Shown piece by piece: positions 8,601 to 17,788 of a DNA stretch of 64,000 nucleotides. A program made the translations under genes and the position numbers. The notes below the pieces were generated by a model. That model searched no databases. It saw nothing but the letters and a program-made list of their open reading frames with translations, and was not told the origin of the DNA. Within the stretch, counting starts at the first letter, position 1. Each line of letters starts with the position of its first letter. The stretch is from the NCBI GenBank assembly GCA_004292755.1, contig RDXE01000038.1:62001-126000 (forward strand), written 5' to 3'. This DNA comes from Alphaproteobacteria bacterium. Its GTDB lineage: Bacteria; Pseudomonadota; Alphaproteobacteria; Elsterales; Elsteraceae.

Positions 8601-10839
8601 GGAACCCCAACGACGGGTTGAGATTCCAGTCCAGGTGGCAGGGGCCAGTGGGCCAACCTTCCTCACCCTCGCCGCGGTGGATGAGGGTATTCTGCGCCTG
8701 ACCTCGTTCCAAAGCCCGAACCCGCTGGCGCATTTCCTCGCCCGGCGCCAGTTGGGAGTCACCTTCCGCGATCAATATGCCAACTTGATCACCCTGGCGG
8801 AGGGGGACCAAGGACGCCTGCGCAGCGGTGGCGACTTTGGCGCTGGCCTGGACGTCGTGCCGTTCAAGGTGCTGTCGTTGTTCCAAGGCCCAATTGCGCT
8901 GGATGCTCAGGGGCGGGGCACAGTCTCGCTGGACCTGCCGGACTTTGTCGGCGCGATGCGGGTGATGGCGGTGGCGTGGGACGAGGCGCGCCTCGGCTCA
9001 GCCGCGGGTATGGTCACGGTGCGCAAGGCTGTGGTGGCGGACTTGAACTTCCCCCGCTTCCTCGCCCCCAACGACCGCGCCGAGATCGCTTTGAACCTGC
9101 ACAATGTCTCGGGCAGCCCTGGCGATCACAGCGTCCGCTTGACGGTGGAGGGGCCAGTGCGGCTGTCCACCGTCAATGCCGTCGGCGCCACCCTTGCCGC
9201 AGGGGAGCGGCGCACGATCCCGTTCGAGGTCATGGCAACCGGCCCTGGTATCGCGCGCATCGCCTTGCAGCTGGATGGTCCCGACGGCTTGCAAATCGCG
9301 CGGGATTGGCAGCTGCAAGTGCGCTCCGCCCAAGTGCCGGAGGCGCGTTTCTCTACCCGCACGCTGGCGGCGGGTGAGCGGGTTGCGGTTGGGCAAGAGC
9401 TGTTGCAACCGTTCCTGCCGGGCACCGGGCGGCTAAGCCTCTCGCTGTCGACGCGGGTTCGCTACGATGTTGCGGGGCTGCGCGCCGCCTTGGAAGCCTG
9501 GGCCTATGGCTGCTTGGAGCAGACCGTCGCCCGCGGCCTACCCCTGGTCGCTGCCTCTGCCCCCACGCCGGAGCAGCGCGAGCAGGCAGCGCTCTCGGTC
9601 CAGCGGGTGATGGAGTTGCAGCGCTTCGATGGCTGGTTCGGGCTGTGGTCTGCCGGTGGCGACCGGCAGCTGTGGCTGACCGCCTTCGCCGTTGACTTCC
9701 TGGCCCGCGCCAAGGCGGCCGGGGTGCCAGTGGTGGATGGCGCCTATGAGGCGGCCGTGCGTGCACTCGCTGACTATGTGCTGACCGAAGTACCGCGGGA
9801 GGGTGCTCAGCTGCCGGTGCGGGTCGCAGCACTGGCGGCGCTTACCCGTGCTGGTGCCGTGCGGTTGCCGATGCTGCGCTACATTGCCGATGGCTTCGGT
9901 GCCCGCATCGAAGGGCAATTCGCCAATGCGCAACTTGGTTGGGCCTTATGGAAGTTGGGCGATGGGGAGCGCGCCCGCGCTGCCTTCCTGCGCGCCCTTG
10001 CCGCCCCACCGCCGCCGCCGCCAGCGGACTGGTGGTGGCGGACGGATGACTACAGCACCCCCTTGCGGGAGCTTGCGGGCACCATTGCCTTGTTGGGTGA
10101 AACCGGCCTGATGCCCGAGCGCATGGGTGAGTTGGCGGATCGCCTGCCGCTGACTGGCATCGCAGCCCGTACCACCTCCACACAGGAGCAGACTTGGCTC
10201 ATCCTCGCGGCTGAAGCGCTGGGTCAACAGGCGCCGTCTGCGCTGCAGATTGATGGGGCGCCCCTCCCATCTCCGCTGCCGAGCGCACTGCCGCTCGCAC
10301 CGGAACGGGTTCAGCAAGGCGTTAGCGTCGCCAATATTGGGGCTACAGGGGCCTGGATTGGCATCAGTAGCGTGGGCATCCCCGCCGTTGGGCAACCCGC
10401 CCAGGCGAATGGCATGCGTATCCGGCGGTTCTTCTTCACCTTAACCGGTCAACCCGCCAATCTCGACACATTACGCCAAGGGGATCGGCTGGTGGTGGTG
10501 CTGGAGGCTGCCAGCACTGTCAACACCGACCATCAGGCGTTGATCGTCCACCCACTGCCTGCGGGATGGGAGATTGAGAACGCCCGTCTGTCCGGCGACC
10601 GGGTTGAGCCGTTCTCCTTCCTGCGCGAAGTGTCGTTCCCCGACAGTCAAGAAGCACGCGATGACCGCTATGCGGCAGCGATCACCGTGCCAAAAACCGG
10701 CCAGGTGCGCTTGGCATTTGTGGTGCGGGTGGTTACCCCCGGCACGTTCGAGCTACCGGGTGCTGTGGTGATGGATCAGTATCGGCCGCGCTGGTTCGCC
10801 CGCCAAGCCGATGGCCGGATCACCCAGCGCGGGCGATAA
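5626..10839 (+). CDS. Thioester-type alpha-2-macroglobulin lipoprotein
   Basis: A bacterial alpha-2-macroglobulin (1737 residues), a periplasmic protease trap. The N-terminus is a lipoprotein signal with lipobox LVAC (C15). Ser follows the cysteine, so outer-membrane sorting is expected. Residues about 45-150 form a TPR-like helical region. The MG2-type domain carries TDRGIYRPGETVNVTALVRD. The thioester motif is intact: YGCLEQT with Cys at residue 1296, followed by a helical thioester domain (ELQRFDGWFGLWSAGGDRQL region). This groups it with thioester-containing E. coli YfhM rather than thioester-less YfaS. YfhM genes usually sit beside pbpC, but no penicillin-binding protein gene is nearby here. 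The start follows GGAGG. A strong terminator follows at 10861. Confidence 0.93.
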   Translation: MRLVAALVALVLVACSGPATARQWIPGQLTAASEGYLTALLRQGPVQTSLAAQVEAATQAEQSGNHARAVAALEEAIRLQVTDASLWRRLSVAQARLAAQLSATPADARTQTFQRAAQARWMAARLGSDPAAQADDMVATAAILRDTLARPDLAVEALREALARVPTLAGARAQFAELTRTLALQVLAVTGAAQGSAGEICLTADQPLGDRPDLRWGDFVDIQPASDAAFVMGSGGRQLCAIGLPAGRSYRVTIRAGLPAVDVQPLARAVTRDIRLPDLPTRVSFPGNGWILPRLAADRLPISTINVSELEVWIYRVPQANLQSPKVMMPFDAWDLDWNAVPEDSSAEPSAPDSRWVAVDDGELVWTGSMEITAPRNRATVTNLPIGQTIGALKPGIYAVVAHPKGEAQPVDRFSRSATQWLVVTDLAASVVEGADGTLVQVRSIATAKPVAGVTVSLIARNRELRETVTTDADGLARLPAERRRGGQRGDILLLRASDGDTSFMRMGTDALDLSERGISGRRNPGPLDAFVYTDRGIYRPGETVNVTALVRDEAVRARPGLPVTLRLKRPVGTVFHEAVVPDGGLGGYVTALSLPANAARGVWRIEVLVDRTAAPIGTASIEVQDFVPEQIAVEVSSAAQRLVPGQPVAVTADAQFLYGAPGSGLGVRAALIVEADPEPFERWRGWRFGLDGTQFPAERVELTAPETNAQGRTSFQADVRQLPDVSVPLRGVVEVDVLDPGGRAVRARLPLAIAHQPVQIGVKPQFRYGSVDANSTAAVDLVAVDLTGAPVTRPLVVEWFEERIDWLWFNSGRSWRDQVRSIRVASSIVSVSADQPLTLRQPVRWGRYRVEVRDQLSTAATSLRFHAGWRWNPGEAPTPDVVELSSDRTDYRAGEVAKVRLSPPFAGEALVTVATDRVLSTQTITVPQSGAEVEIPVSADWGPGAYVTATLVRPRDLTPGPQPTRGVGVVWLARSVAERQLEVTLTLPERVEPQRRVEIPVQVAGASGPTFLTLAAVDEGILRLTSFQSPNPLAHFLARRQLGVTFRDQYANLITLAEGDQGRLRSGGDFGAGLDVVPFKVLSLFQGPIALDAQGRGTVSLDLPDFVGAMRVMAVAWDEARLGSAAGMVTVRKAVVADLNFPRFLAPNDRAEIALNLHNVSGSPGDHSVRLTVEGPVRLSTVNAVGATLAAGERRTIPFEVMATGPGIARIALQLDGPDGLQIARDWQLQVRSAQVPEARFSTRTLAAGERVAVGQELLQPFLPGTGRLSLSLSTRVRYDVAGLRAALEAWAYGCLEQTVARGLPLVAASAPTPEQREQAALSVQRVMELQRFDGWFGLWSAGGDRQLWLTAFAVDFLARAKAAGVPVVDGAYEAAVRALADYVLTEVPREGAQLPVRVAALAALTRAGAVRLPMLRYIADGFGARIEGQFANAQLGWALWKLGDGERARAAFLRALAAPPPPPPADWWWRTDDYSTPLRELAGTIALLGETGLMPERMGELADRLPLTGIAARTTSTQEQTWLILAAEALGQQAPSALQIDGAPLPSPLPSALPLAPERVQQGVSVANIGATGAWIGISSVGIPAVGQPAQANGMRIRRFFFTLTGQPANLDTLRQGDRLVVVLEAASTVNTDHQALIVHPLPAGWEIENARLSGDRVEPFSFLREVSFPDSQEARDDRYAAAITVPKTGQVRLAFVVRVVTPGTFELPGAVVMDQYRPRWFARQADGRITQRGR

Positions 10840-10860
10840 CGCACGGTGCAGACAGAGAAA

Positions 10861-10890
10861 CGGCCCGGCGCGAGAGGCGCCGGGCCGCTT
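10861..10890 (+). terminator. Bidirectional hairpin terminator between the macroglobulin gene and the tRNA gene
   Basis: CGGCCCGGCGC (10861-10871), loop GAGAG, GCGCCGGGCCG (10877-10887): a perfect 11-bp GC stem flanked by AAA on the left and CTTTAT on the right. It can terminate the macroglobulin mRNA on the plus strand. Read in the other direction, where the stem is followed by GTTTCTC, it can also end the tRNA transcript. Confidence 0.8.
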
Positions 10891-10897
10891 TATGTTC

Positions 10898-10973
10898 TGG
10901 TGGACCTGATCAGAGTCGAACTGACGACCTCTGCAGTGCGATTGCAGCGCTCTCCCAACTGAGCTACAGGCCC
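10898..10973 (-). tRNA. tRNA-Ala (anticodon CGC)
   Basis: A 76-nt cloverleaf on the minus strand. The acceptor stem GGGCCTG pairs with CAGGTCC and includes the G3-U70 wobble that marks alanine tRNAs. The D arm is GCTC-AGTTGGGA-GAGC. The anticodon stem CTGCA/TGCAG encloses loop ATCGCAC, giving anticodon CGC for codon GCG. The T arm is GTCAG-TTCGACT-CTGAT. ACCA is encoded at the 3' end. Confidence 0.95.
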
Positions 10974-11035
10974 GTGGGCGCGGACTATTATCGGCCCGCG
11001 GGCCTGTGTCAAGTCAGGATCGCCCGCGCAACCGG

Positions 11036-11416
11036 TCAGCGAGTGACCGTCGGCTGTGCCGCGGGGGCTGCAGCCGGGGCGGTCGCAGGCGCGCCGGTGG
11101 CCGGGGTGGTTGCGGCCTGACCCTGGCCCTGGCGCGGCTCCCCAACGGTACCGGCACCCGTGGCTTGACCCTTGGCGGCACCTTGGTTGGTGGCGGCAGG
11201 CGCCGTGACGGTCGGTGTGGTGGCAGCCGCCGGGCGGGCCGGAGTGGCCACGGGGGCGACCGTCTGCCCACGGGGCTGAGCTGCGGGGGCAGTCTGCGCC
11301 ACTGCCGGACGCTCAACGCGTTGCGGGGCCTGGCCGGTGGTAGCGGACTGACCAGCCAGCGCCGGTGCAGCAACAACAGTGGCAGCAGCGATCAGAGCGG
11401 CAAACGTGCGGTTCAT
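11036..11416 (-). CDS. Small secreted Ala/Pro/Thr-rich low-complexity protein
   Basis: A 126-residue protein with a clear Sec signal peptide (MNRTFAALIAAATVVAAPALAG). The mature part is almost entirely Ala, Pro, Thr, Gln and Gly (for example TPARPAAATTPTVTAPAATN) and is probably disordered. No family recognised. The start is supported by the signal peptide and by AAGGAAACC eight to sixteen bases upstream. That ribosome binding site lies inside an unusual interleaved inverted-repeat leader (11423-11483), which suggests translational control. Frames on the opposite strand here come from the same biased composition. Existence of the protein is likely; its function is unknown. Confidence 0.65.
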   Translation of the reverse strand: MNRTFAALIAAATVVAAPALAGQSATTGQAPQRVERPAVAQTAPAAQPRGQTVAPVATPARPAAATTPTVTAPAATNQGAAKGQATGAGTVGEPRQGQGQAATTPATGAPATAPAAAPAAQPTVTR

Positions 11417-11422
11417 CGGTGT

Positions 11423-11483
11423 GGTTTCCTTGGTTGGCGGGCGGCGACTGCGCCGCTCGCAAGGAAACCAGTAGCCGCCCGCC
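11423..11483 (-). promoter_or_regulatory. Leader with two interleaved 10-bp inverted repeats covering the ribosome binding site
   Basis: Read 5' to 3' on the minus strand: GGCGGGCGGC (11483-11474), TACT, GGTTTCCTTG (11469-11460), 14 nt, GCCGCCCGCC (11445-11436), AAC, CAAGGAAACC (11432-11423), ACACCG, then the ATG. Elements 1 and 3 pair perfectly, as do 2 and 4, giving an A-B-A'-B' order. The second stem contains the AAGGA ribosome binding site. A third 6-bp hairpin (GCGGCG-CAGT-CGCCGC, 11456-11441) overlaps element 3 and would sit inside the second stem. This is a plausible two-state translational switch or pseudoknot. No known riboswitch class is recognised. Confidence 0.6.
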
Positions 11484-11545
11484 CGCTAAACAGGGCGTTA
11501 CAAAGAGTTCGGCCGTAAAGTTGCCGTGATCGCCTGTCGCTCGCC

Positions 11546-12472
11546 TCAATCCTCCAACGGACCAGCCAATGGCTTGTCGCGCACCAGGGTGCCAGCCCCG
11601 CGGGCGGTGAACAGTTCCAGCAGGATGACGTGGGGGACGCGGCCATCCAGAATGACCGATGCTTCGACGCCGCCCTTCACTGCTTCCATGCAGGTTTCCA
11701 CCTTGGGAATCATGCCGCCGGAGATGGTGCCGTCATCGATCAGGCCCTGAATGTCATCGGGCGTGAGGTCGGTGACGAGGTTCTTGTCCTTGTCCAGCAC
11801 GCCTGCCACGTCGGTCAGCAGCAGCAGCCGCGATGCCTTCAGGGCGGCCGCAATGGCACCCGCTGCCGTGTCGGCGTTGATGTTGTAGGGCTGACCATCG
11901 GGGCCGGTACCCACAGGAGCGACCACCGGGATGATGTCCGACTGGGTCAGGACATGCAGCACATGGGGGTCAACACTCTCCGGCTCGCCAACATAGCCGA
12001 GGTCGAGCACCTGCTCGATGTTGCTGTCCGGGTCCACCTTGGTGCGGGTCACCTTGCGCGCCTTGATCAAGCCGCCATCGCGACCGGACAAACCGACGGC
12101 GACACCACCGGCCTCGGCAATGTCCGCAACAATGGCTTTGTTGATCGTGCCTGCCAGCACCATCTCCACCACCTCCACGGTGGTGGCATCGGTGACGCGC
12201 AGACCATCAACGAACTCGGAGCGGATCGACAGCCGCTCCAGCATCTTCTTGATCTGCGGCCCACCGCCATGGACCACCACGGGGTGGATGTCCAACTGCT
12301 TCAGCAGCACGATGTCGCGGGCGAAATCCTGCGCCAGCTCGTCGGAGCCCATGGCGTGACCACCGAACTTCACCACCACAATCTCGCCGTGGAAGCGGCG
12401 CATATAGGGCAGCGCTTCCGTCAGCACCGATGCTTTGGCGAGCCAGTCAGAGGCGTAGTCGTAGGCGGCCAT
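11546..12472 (-). CDS. argB: Acetylglutamate kinase
   Basis: ATP-dependent phosphorylation of N-acetylglutamate, the second step of arginine biosynthesis, in the cytoplasm. About 308 residues. Family motifs: [10 protein letters not shown] (ATP phosphate binding), [10 protein letters not shown] (glycine-rich loop), [32 protein letters not shown], and SGGMIPKVE near the C-terminus. Start 12472 was chosen because AAGGGAGA precedes it and family proteins begin near ASDWLAKA. An upstream ATG at 12505 overlaps the preceding gene's stop (ATGA) and would add 11 residues, so it remains possible. Co-transcribed with the zincin gene upstream. Confidence 0.95.
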   Translation of the reverse strand: MAAYDYASDWLAKASVLTEALPYMRRFHGEIVVVKFGGHAMGSDELAQDFARDIVLLKQLDIHPVVVHGGGPQIKKMLERLSIRSEFVDGLRVTDATTVEVVEMVLAGTINKAIVADIAEAGGVAVGLSGRDGGLIKARKVTRTKVDPDSNIEQVLDLGYVGEPESVDPHVLHVLTQSDIIPVVAPVGTGPDGQPYNINADTAAGAIAAALKASRLLLLTDVAGVLDKDKNLVTDLTPDDIQGLIDDGTISGGMIPKVETCMEAVKGGVEASVILDGRVPHVILLELFTARGAGTLVRDKPLAGPLED

Positions 12473-12501
12473 GCCGTCTCCCTTCGTCAGCGGAACGATG
12501 A

Positions 12502-12918
12502 TCATTCGGCCTCCTGCTCCAACCGTTCCATATCCTCATCCGAGAAGCCGAAATGGTGGCCGATCTCGTGGATCAGGACATGGCGGACCAGGGTGGCAAG
12601 ATCCTCCCCCTCCTCACACCACAGATCGAGGATGGGGCGGCGGTACAAAAACACCATGTCGGGTTCGGTGGCGACCGAACTGACCGAGCGTTCGGTCAAC
12701 GGTCTACCGCGGTAAAGACCCAACAGCTCAAACGGCGAGTCCAGTTGCATCTCTTGCTCGGTGTCGCTGTCGGGGAAATCTTCCACCCGCAGCAGCACCG
12801 TGCCCGCGAGGCGCCGAAGCTCTTGTGGAAGGGTCCCCAACGCCGCCTCGGCCAGAGCCGCGATGTCGTCCAGAGTGGGAGGAGTGCCGAAGGCGGCGGC
12901 AGCCGGAAGCGATGGCAT
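12502..12918 (-). CDS. Zincin-like metallopeptidase family protein
   Basis: A short predicted zinc metallopeptidase of the Zincin_1 type (138 residues). The zinc motif [14 protein letters not shown] is intact (HEIGH at 117-121, then the conserved D/E residues). Preceding segments [23 protein letters not shown] are typical. The start at 12918 ([10 protein letters not shown]) has GGAG somewhat far upstream; the frame runs 22 codons further without support. The stop overlaps an ATG of the argB frame. This pairing suggests one transcript. Substrate unknown; such proteins are widespread but uncharacterised. Confidence 0.85.
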   Translation of the reverse strand: MPSLPAAAAFGTPPTLDDIAALAEAALGTLPQELRRLAGTVLLRVEDFPDSDTEQEMQLDSPFELLGLYRGRPLTERSVSSVATEPDMVFLYRRPILDLWCEEGEDLATLVRHVLIHEIGHHFGFSDEDMERLEQEAE

Positions 12919-13164
12919 CGGGTCAGGTCCGCTCCAAAAAAACGCCGCGGACGATAGCCGGAAGCTGTGACAGAGCCAAGACATTGCCGAACCATCGCAG
13001 CCAGCCCGGCATCGTCACTGCGGTGTCCCATTGCGATCGTGACAACTTCTTGCCGCAGCACAGCAGGGGTTGTATCGATTGCCGCACTGCGGCATCTGGT
13101 TCGGCCGCGCATGTGCTGCGGCGCAGGCAGGCCATGGCAGCACCGCCCAAGCGGGAGTGTGGAG

Positions 13165-13473
13165 ATGGTGGAGCGATTGACCGCAACAGAACGCGCAGAC
13201 CTGTTGGCTCTGGCCGGATGGCAGATGGCAGCCGACCGCGACGCCATCACCAAGCGCTTCACCTTCGCCGATTTCAGCGCCGCCTTTGCCTTCATGACCC
13301 GCGTTGCCTTGCTGGCCGAACAGCAGGATCACCACCCGGAATGGTTCAACGTGTACAATCGCGTGGACATTCTGCTCACCACCCACGACGCGGGCGGACT
13401 CAGCCAGCGCGACCTGCGGATGGCCCGCGCGATTGAAGCGCTGATTGCCTCCACCCCCGGGACCAGCGCGTGA
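13165..13473 (+). CDS. phhB: 4a-hydroxytetrahydrobiopterin dehydratase
   Basis: A 102-residue pterin-4a-carbinolamine dehydratase (PCD/DCoH), which regenerates pterin cofactor after aromatic amino acid hydroxylation. The signature is present: [20 protein letters not shown] followed by [11 protein letters not shown], giving the paired histidines, the Tyr-x-x-Val strand and the distal His and Asp. The start at 13165 has GGGAG upstream; the longer frame from 12967 is unsupported. It is divergent from the zincin-argB pair. The stop overlaps the start of the next gene. No phenylalanine hydroxylase gene is in the window. Confidence 0.93.
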   Translation: MVERLTATERADLLALAGWQMAADRDAITKRFTFADFSAAFAFMTRVALLAEQQDHHPEWFNVYNRVDILLTTHDAGGLSQRDLRMARAIEALIASTPGTSA

Positions 13474-13901
13474 TGCTGAAGGACGTGCCGCGTACGGCGC
13501 TGGTGCTGGGGCTTGCGGGCCTCGTGCCGTTCTGGGGTCTACCCATTCTGGCGCTGGTGGACCCTGCCTGGGGCACCCAAGCCCTCACCGCCCAGCGGCT
13601 GTACGCCGCCTGCATCCTGTCCTTCCTGGGAGCAGTGCACTGGGGTTGGGCCTTGGCCGAGGGCCAAACCGGCTGGACCCAACTGGGCTGGTCGGTGGTG
13701 CCGTCCCTGGTCGGCTGGCTCGCCCTGCTCAGCCCCTCCGGCGGCTGGCTGCTGCTTCTGGCAGGCCTGGGCGTGGCGTGGTTCGTCGATGACCGCTCTG
13801 TCAAAGCCGGTCAGTTTCCCGCCTGGTACGGTCGCCTGCGCGTCATCCTAACCGCCGGTGCCGTCGCTGGCCTGGGCATTGGGATGGCGGGGGCGGCGTA
13901 A
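13470..13901 (+). CDS. DUF3429 membrane protein
   Basis: A 143-residue membrane protein with about four hydrophobic helices. The region [13 protein letters not shown], then [17 protein letters not shown], matches DUF3429 (related to eukaryotic TMEM69). It starts at GTG 13470 or the adjacent ATG 13473, overlapping phhB. Its end lies 11 bp from the stop of the convergent chemoreceptor gene, with no terminator between. Function unknown. Confidence 0.8.
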   Translation: MMLKDVPRTALVLGLAGLVPFWGLPILALVDPAWGTQALTAQRLYAACILSFLGAVHWGWALAEGQTGWTQLGWSVVPSLVGWLALLSPSGGWLLLLAGLGVAWFVDDRSVKAGQFPAWYGRLRVILTAGAVAGLGIGMAGAA

Positions 13902-13912
13902 AGGGAGACTCT

Positions 13913-15910
13913 CTACGCCGCGCGACTGGCGACGACGTAGGTGTCAACTGTGGTGCGCAGCCGGTCAATATCCGCCACGAGAGAGCGGGCAGCCGCCAAC
14001 ATCCGCTCAGCGGCACTGCCAGTGGTTTTAACGGCTGTCGACACATCCGCGATCCCCTTCGCTGCGGCGCGGGTGCCTGCAGCGGCCTCCACAGTGTTGC
14101 GGGCGATGTCTGCCGTTACCATGCCTTGCTCTTCCACCGCGACAGCGACTGTGGCGGAGAGGTGCCGTGCTGTTGCAACGGCGTCCGCGATGCCGGAGAC
14201 CGCGGCTACAGCGCTGCGCGTGTCATCTAGGATGGCGTCAATCGAGGTTTGGATGTCATCGGTTGCTTGTGCCGTTTGGCTGGCGAGGGTTTTCACCTCC
14301 TGCGCCACAACCGCAAATCCGCGTCCAGCGGCACCGGCCCGGCTCGCCTCAATGGTGGCATTCAATGCCAATAGGTTGGTTTGAGCCGCGATACGGCGGA
14401 TCAAGTCTACCACTGCCCCAATCTGGTCCGCGCTGCTCGACAGATTGCGCACCACGCCATCGGTTTCGCTGGCAGCTTCGGCGGCGACGCGGGTTGCTTC
14501 GGCGGCGCGTCCAGTTTGTTCGCCAACATTGGCAATGGATTGCGCCAACTGATCACTGGCCACTGCGACCGTTTGGACATTGGTGGTCGCTTGTTCCGTG
14601 GTCGCTGCCACCGTGCTGGCCTGACGGGAGGCGCGTACAGCGATATCCGACAGGGTTTCGGCGGCACTGCGTACATCGTTCGATGCCGTACCGAGGCCCG
14701 CTACAATGGATTCCACCGAGGCGACGAACTGCCTGTTAAGGGCATCAATGGCATCCCGGCGTGCGCGCGCCTCTGCCTCTGCGGCTGCCTGCTCAGCCTC
14801 CAAGTCGGCAGCTCGGACCAGACCGTCGCGAAACACCCCCAGGGCTCTGGCCATCTGGCCGATCTCATCCTGGCGCTGGGCATCTGGAATGGTGACGGCA
14901 AGGTCACGGTCGGCGAGCTTGGTCATGGCGTCGGTCATTCGGGCGAGGGGACGGGTGATGCTGGTGCCCATGGTCCAGGCTGTTACGCCGCCAATGACAA
15001 CTGCCAGGATTACCACCAACAGCGCGAAGCTTTCGCGCTGGCTAACAGTCACCATCAACTCCGCGCGCTGAGTGGCGGACAGCGTTGTGAGGTCTTGGTT
15101 CAATTGGGTGAAGGCTGCCCCTAAGTCACTGCCAATGCGTTGCATGTCGGTTTCCGACAGCACGTGCAGCTCCCGTACCAAGGTGATGACTGTGGTAACG
15201 CCGTCTTCGAACAGGGTGAGGTAGCCTTGCAGGTGATCCAAGGAATCCGATGCCGCGCTGCCACTGGCCAGCCTGTCCAGTTCCGCCCGCGCCTCGCTCA
15301 AGGCCGCCAACGCGCCGGTGCCATCGCTCGCAACGGCCGTTTGGATGAAACGCTGTAGTCGTAGACGAGCGAGCAACAAGCTTTCCTGCACTGCCCCCAA
15401 CGCAATGGTGGCCCCAGTGTCGCCACGGGTGCGGGCGTCGCGGATGGCAGCAGTCACCTGACGACGCAAGTCGATGCCAAGGCCGTTGACGACTTGGTCT
15501 TCAACAGCCCGGCGCTGCACGACCAATTCCCCCAGGCGCGCCAGGGCAGTGGCAAAGCTGGCGGTGTGCGTACTGGCTGATTGGATCGCCTGAGACATGA
15601 CGGCGAGATGATCCCCAGCGGCCAAGGTTTCCAATCGCGCAGAGACAGCGGCGATACCGTCACTCGCGCCGCGAAACCGCGTGTCCTCACCAGTGACAAT
15701 GAAGCGCGACGCCTCGAACCGGATTTGAGCCACCAAGCCGTCCAGGTCCGACACTGTGCGCGCTAGGTCCAGCGCCTCTGCGCTGCGCTGGAATCCGAAC
15801 GCCATTGACTGCATCGCACGGATAAGAAAGCCCGATGTGATTCCGAACAGCGCAATAATAACGATGAAACCTGCACCGATGCGCACTGGTATTGACGAAT
15901 TCTGAAACAC
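13913..15910 (-). CDS. Methyl-accepting chemotaxis protein
   Basis: A transmembrane chemoreceptor (about 665 residues). Layout from the chosen GTG start: TM1 about 8-33 ([20 protein letters not shown]), a helical periplasmic sensor, TM2 about 295-317, HAMP with [20 protein letters not shown], then a signalling coiled coil. The CheA/CheW-binding hairpin tip lies about 513-540 ([20 protein letters not shown]) and reads IEASRAG where IEAARAG is usual. The start is uncertain: the frame is open to 16096, ATG 15952 lacks a ribosome binding site, and GTG 15910 has GGAG nine bases upstream. The ligand is unknown. No che genes are adjacent. Confidence 0.9.
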   Translation of the reverse strand: MFQNSSIPVRIGAGFIVIIALFGITSGFLIRAMQSMAFGFQRSAEALDLARTVSDLDGLVAQIRFEASRFIVTGEDTRFRGASDGIAAVSARLETLAAGDHLAVMSQAIQSASTHTASFATALARLGELVVQRRAVEDQVVNGLGIDLRRQVTAAIRDARTRGDTGATIALGAVQESLLLARLRLQRFIQTAVASDGTGALAALSEARAELDRLASGSAASDSLDHLQGYLTLFEDGVTTVITLVRELHVLSETDMQRIGSDLGAAFTQLNQDLTTLSATQRAELMVTVSQRESFALLVVILAVVIGGVTAWTMGTSITRPLARMTDAMTKLADRDLAVTIPDAQRQDEIGQMARALGVFRDGLVRAADLEAEQAAAEAEARARRDAIDALNRQFVASVESIVAGLGTASNDVRSAAETLSDIAVRASRQASTVAATTEQATTNVQTVAVASDQLAQSIANVGEQTGRAAEATRVAAEAASETDGVVRNLSSSADQIGAVVDLIRRIAAQTNLLALNATIEASRAGAAGRGFAVVAQEVKTLASQTAQATDDIQTSIDAILDDTRSAVAAVSGIADAVATARHLSATVAVAVEEQGMVTADIARNTVEAAAGTRAAAKGIADVSTAVKTTGSAAERMLAAARSLVADIDRLRTTVDTYVVASRAA

Positions 15911-16282
15911 TAGGACACGCTCCAAGTCCACGAGACAACTGCTCCAGGACATGGAGGCTGTTGCGACAAGATCAACTGCACGGCGAATTCCCCAGCAATT
16001 GCATAAACCACGCGGGAATTTTCTTGGCTCAAAAGCAGATTGGTCTGAAAACGCTTCAGAATGGAAACATCTGATCCGTTGGGACAAACCAATCACAGCA
16101 GCCCTATGGCCGGTGGCGTGTCAGCTGTGATGTCGAGCGTGACAGCAGAGATCGAAACGCCACCGCGGGATCATCACTGGTGGGTGCAGAATCCTGATCG
16201 CTTTGCACCCAGCTTGACGGGGCCATACAGCGAACAGGGGGCAAAACATCGGCCCCGCTGTCCCGGCGATGCCCAGCAGCCC
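15911..16282. other. Region between ubiD and the chemoreceptor, no gene
   Basis: Holds the promoter region of the leftward chemoreceptor gene and the 3' flank of ubiD. A small inverted repeat (GGGTGCA / TGCACCC, about 16183-16211) is present without a T-tract. Continuations of the chemoreceptor frame and short plus-strand ORFs here show no protein-family features. Confidence 0.5.
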
Positions 16283-17788
16283 CTACTTCCAAATCGGCTT
16301 GCCGCCCCCCGGCAGGCCGAGGCGGGACCATTTGTTGGTGACGAGGTCGATGATCGCTTGGTCCATGCGAATCACCTCGCCCCATTCGCGCTTGGTTTCG
16401 GGGGGCCATTTGTTGGTGGCATCCAGGCCGATCTTGCCGCCGAGGCCAGACTCCGGCGAGGCGAAGTCGAGGTAATCGATGGGGGTGCCTTCGATCACGG
16501 TGATGTCGCGCGCCGGGTCCATGCGGGTGGACATGGCCCACATCACGTCCTTCCAATCACGCGCGTTGATGTCATCGTCCACGACGATGACAAACTTTGT
16601 GTACATGAACTGGCGCAGATAGCTCCACACCGCCAGCATCACGCGCTTGGCGTGGCCGGGATAGGCCTTTTTCATTGAGACCACAGCGATCCGATACGAA
16701 CACCCTTCGGGTGGCAGCCAGAAATCAACAATCTCCGGGAATTGCTGCTGCAACAGGGGGATGAACACCTCGTTCAGCGCCTCGCCCAGCACCGAGGGTT
16801 CATCGGGTGGGCGACCGGTGAAGGTGGACAAGTAGATCGGCTGGCGCCGCATGGTGATCGCCGTCACCTGAAACACCGGAAACGGCTCCACCTGATTGTA
16901 ATAGCCGGTGTGGTCGCCATAGGGGCCTTCGTCGCGGTAATCCTCCAGGCTGACCGTACCTTCCAGCACGATTTCCGCCCCGGCGGGAACTTTGAGCGGC
17001 TGGGTGACGCAATCCACCAACTCCACCCGCTTGCCGCGCAGCAAGCCTGCGAATTGATACTCCGACAGGGTGTCGGGCACCGGCGTGACTGCCGCCAGGA
17101 TGGTGCCGGGATCAGCACCCAGCACGGCAGCCGCGGGCAAGGGTTCCCGTTTGCTCAAGCCCCAGCGCCGATGATGTTGAGCGCCGCCGCGGTGCTTCAG
17201 CCAGCGCATCAGGGTTTGATCGCGGCCAATCACCTGCATGCGATAGATGCCCAGGTTGAACTTGTCCTCCCGCCCGGCGCCCGGCCCCTTGGTGACCACC
17301 AGTGGCCACGTGATCAGCGGCGCGGGCTCACCCGGCCAACAGGTTTGCACCGGCAAGCGGCCAAGATCGATGTCGCTGCCGCGCAGCACCACCTCCTGAC
17401 ACGGCGCGGAGCCAACTGTTTTGGGCTTCATCGCCAGCACGGTTTTCAGCAGCGGAAACAGCTCCAGCGCCTCCCGCCAACCACCCGGCGGCTCTGGCTG
17501 GCGCAGGAACGCCAGGGTCTCGCCAACCTCGCGCAGCTGGGCGGGGGTGCGCTCCATCCCCCAAGCCACCCGCTCGACAGTGCCGAACAGATTGACCAGC
17601 ACCGGCATGTCCCACCGCCGCCCCTCATGGCGGACATCCTCAAACAACACCGCCGGGCCACCGGTCGCGAGCAGGCGGGTTTGGATCTCCGTCATCTCCA
17701 GCACGGGGGAGACCGGCTCGCGCACGCGCACCAGATTAACATCGCGCTCCAACCGGTCGAGGAACCCGCGCAGGTCGCTATAGGGCAT
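16283..17788 (-). CDS. ubiD: UbiD family prenyl-FMN-dependent decarboxylase (4-hydroxy-3-polyprenylbenzoate decarboxylase)
   Basis: Decarboxylates polyprenyl-hydroxybenzoate in ubiquinone biosynthesis using prenylated FMN and a divalent metal. At 501 residues it has the normal UbiD length. Characteristic segments: [18 protein letters not shown] at the N-terminus, [42 protein letters not shown] (active-site Glu-rich strand), [20 protein letters not shown], and [20 protein letters not shown]. The ATG at 17788 abuts the stop of the upstream UPF0114 gene, so the two form one transcript. No ubiX (flavin prenyltransferase) is in the window. Confidence 0.95.
   Translation of the reverse strand: MPYSDLRGFLDRLERDVNLVRVREPVSPVLEMTEIQTRLLATGGPAVLFEDVRHEGRRWDMPVLVNLFGTVERVAWGMERTPAQLREVGETLAFLRQPEPPGGWREALELFPLLKTVLAMKPKTVGSAPCQEVVLRGSDIDLGRLPVQTCWPGEPAPLITWPLVVTKGPGAGREDKFNLGIYRMQVIGRDQTLMRWLKHRGGAQHHRRWGLSKREPLPAAAVLGADPGTILAAVTPVPDTLSEYQFAGLLRGKRVELVDCVTQPLKVPAGAEIVLEGTVSLEDYRDEGPYGDHTGYYNQVEPFPVFQVTAITMRRQPIYLSTFTGRPPDEPSVLGEALNEVFIPLLQQQFPEIVDFWLPPEGCSYRIAVVSMKKAYPGHAKRVMLAVWSYLRQFMYTKFVIVVDDDINARDWKDVMWAMSTRMDPARDITVIEGTPIDYLDFASPESGLGGKIGLDATNKWPPETKREWGEVIRMDQAIIDLVTNKWSRLGLPGGGKPIWK

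Noticed and set aside
11630-12715. 361-codon plus-strand ORF opposite argB
   Set aside because: Shadow of argB and the zincin gene; His/Gln-rich composition typical of antisense frames in GC-rich DNA.
16183-16211. GGGTGCA / TGCACCC inverted repeat as a ubiD terminator
   Set aside because: The loop is long, there is no T-tract, and it lies about 70 bp beyond the stop; too weak to call.
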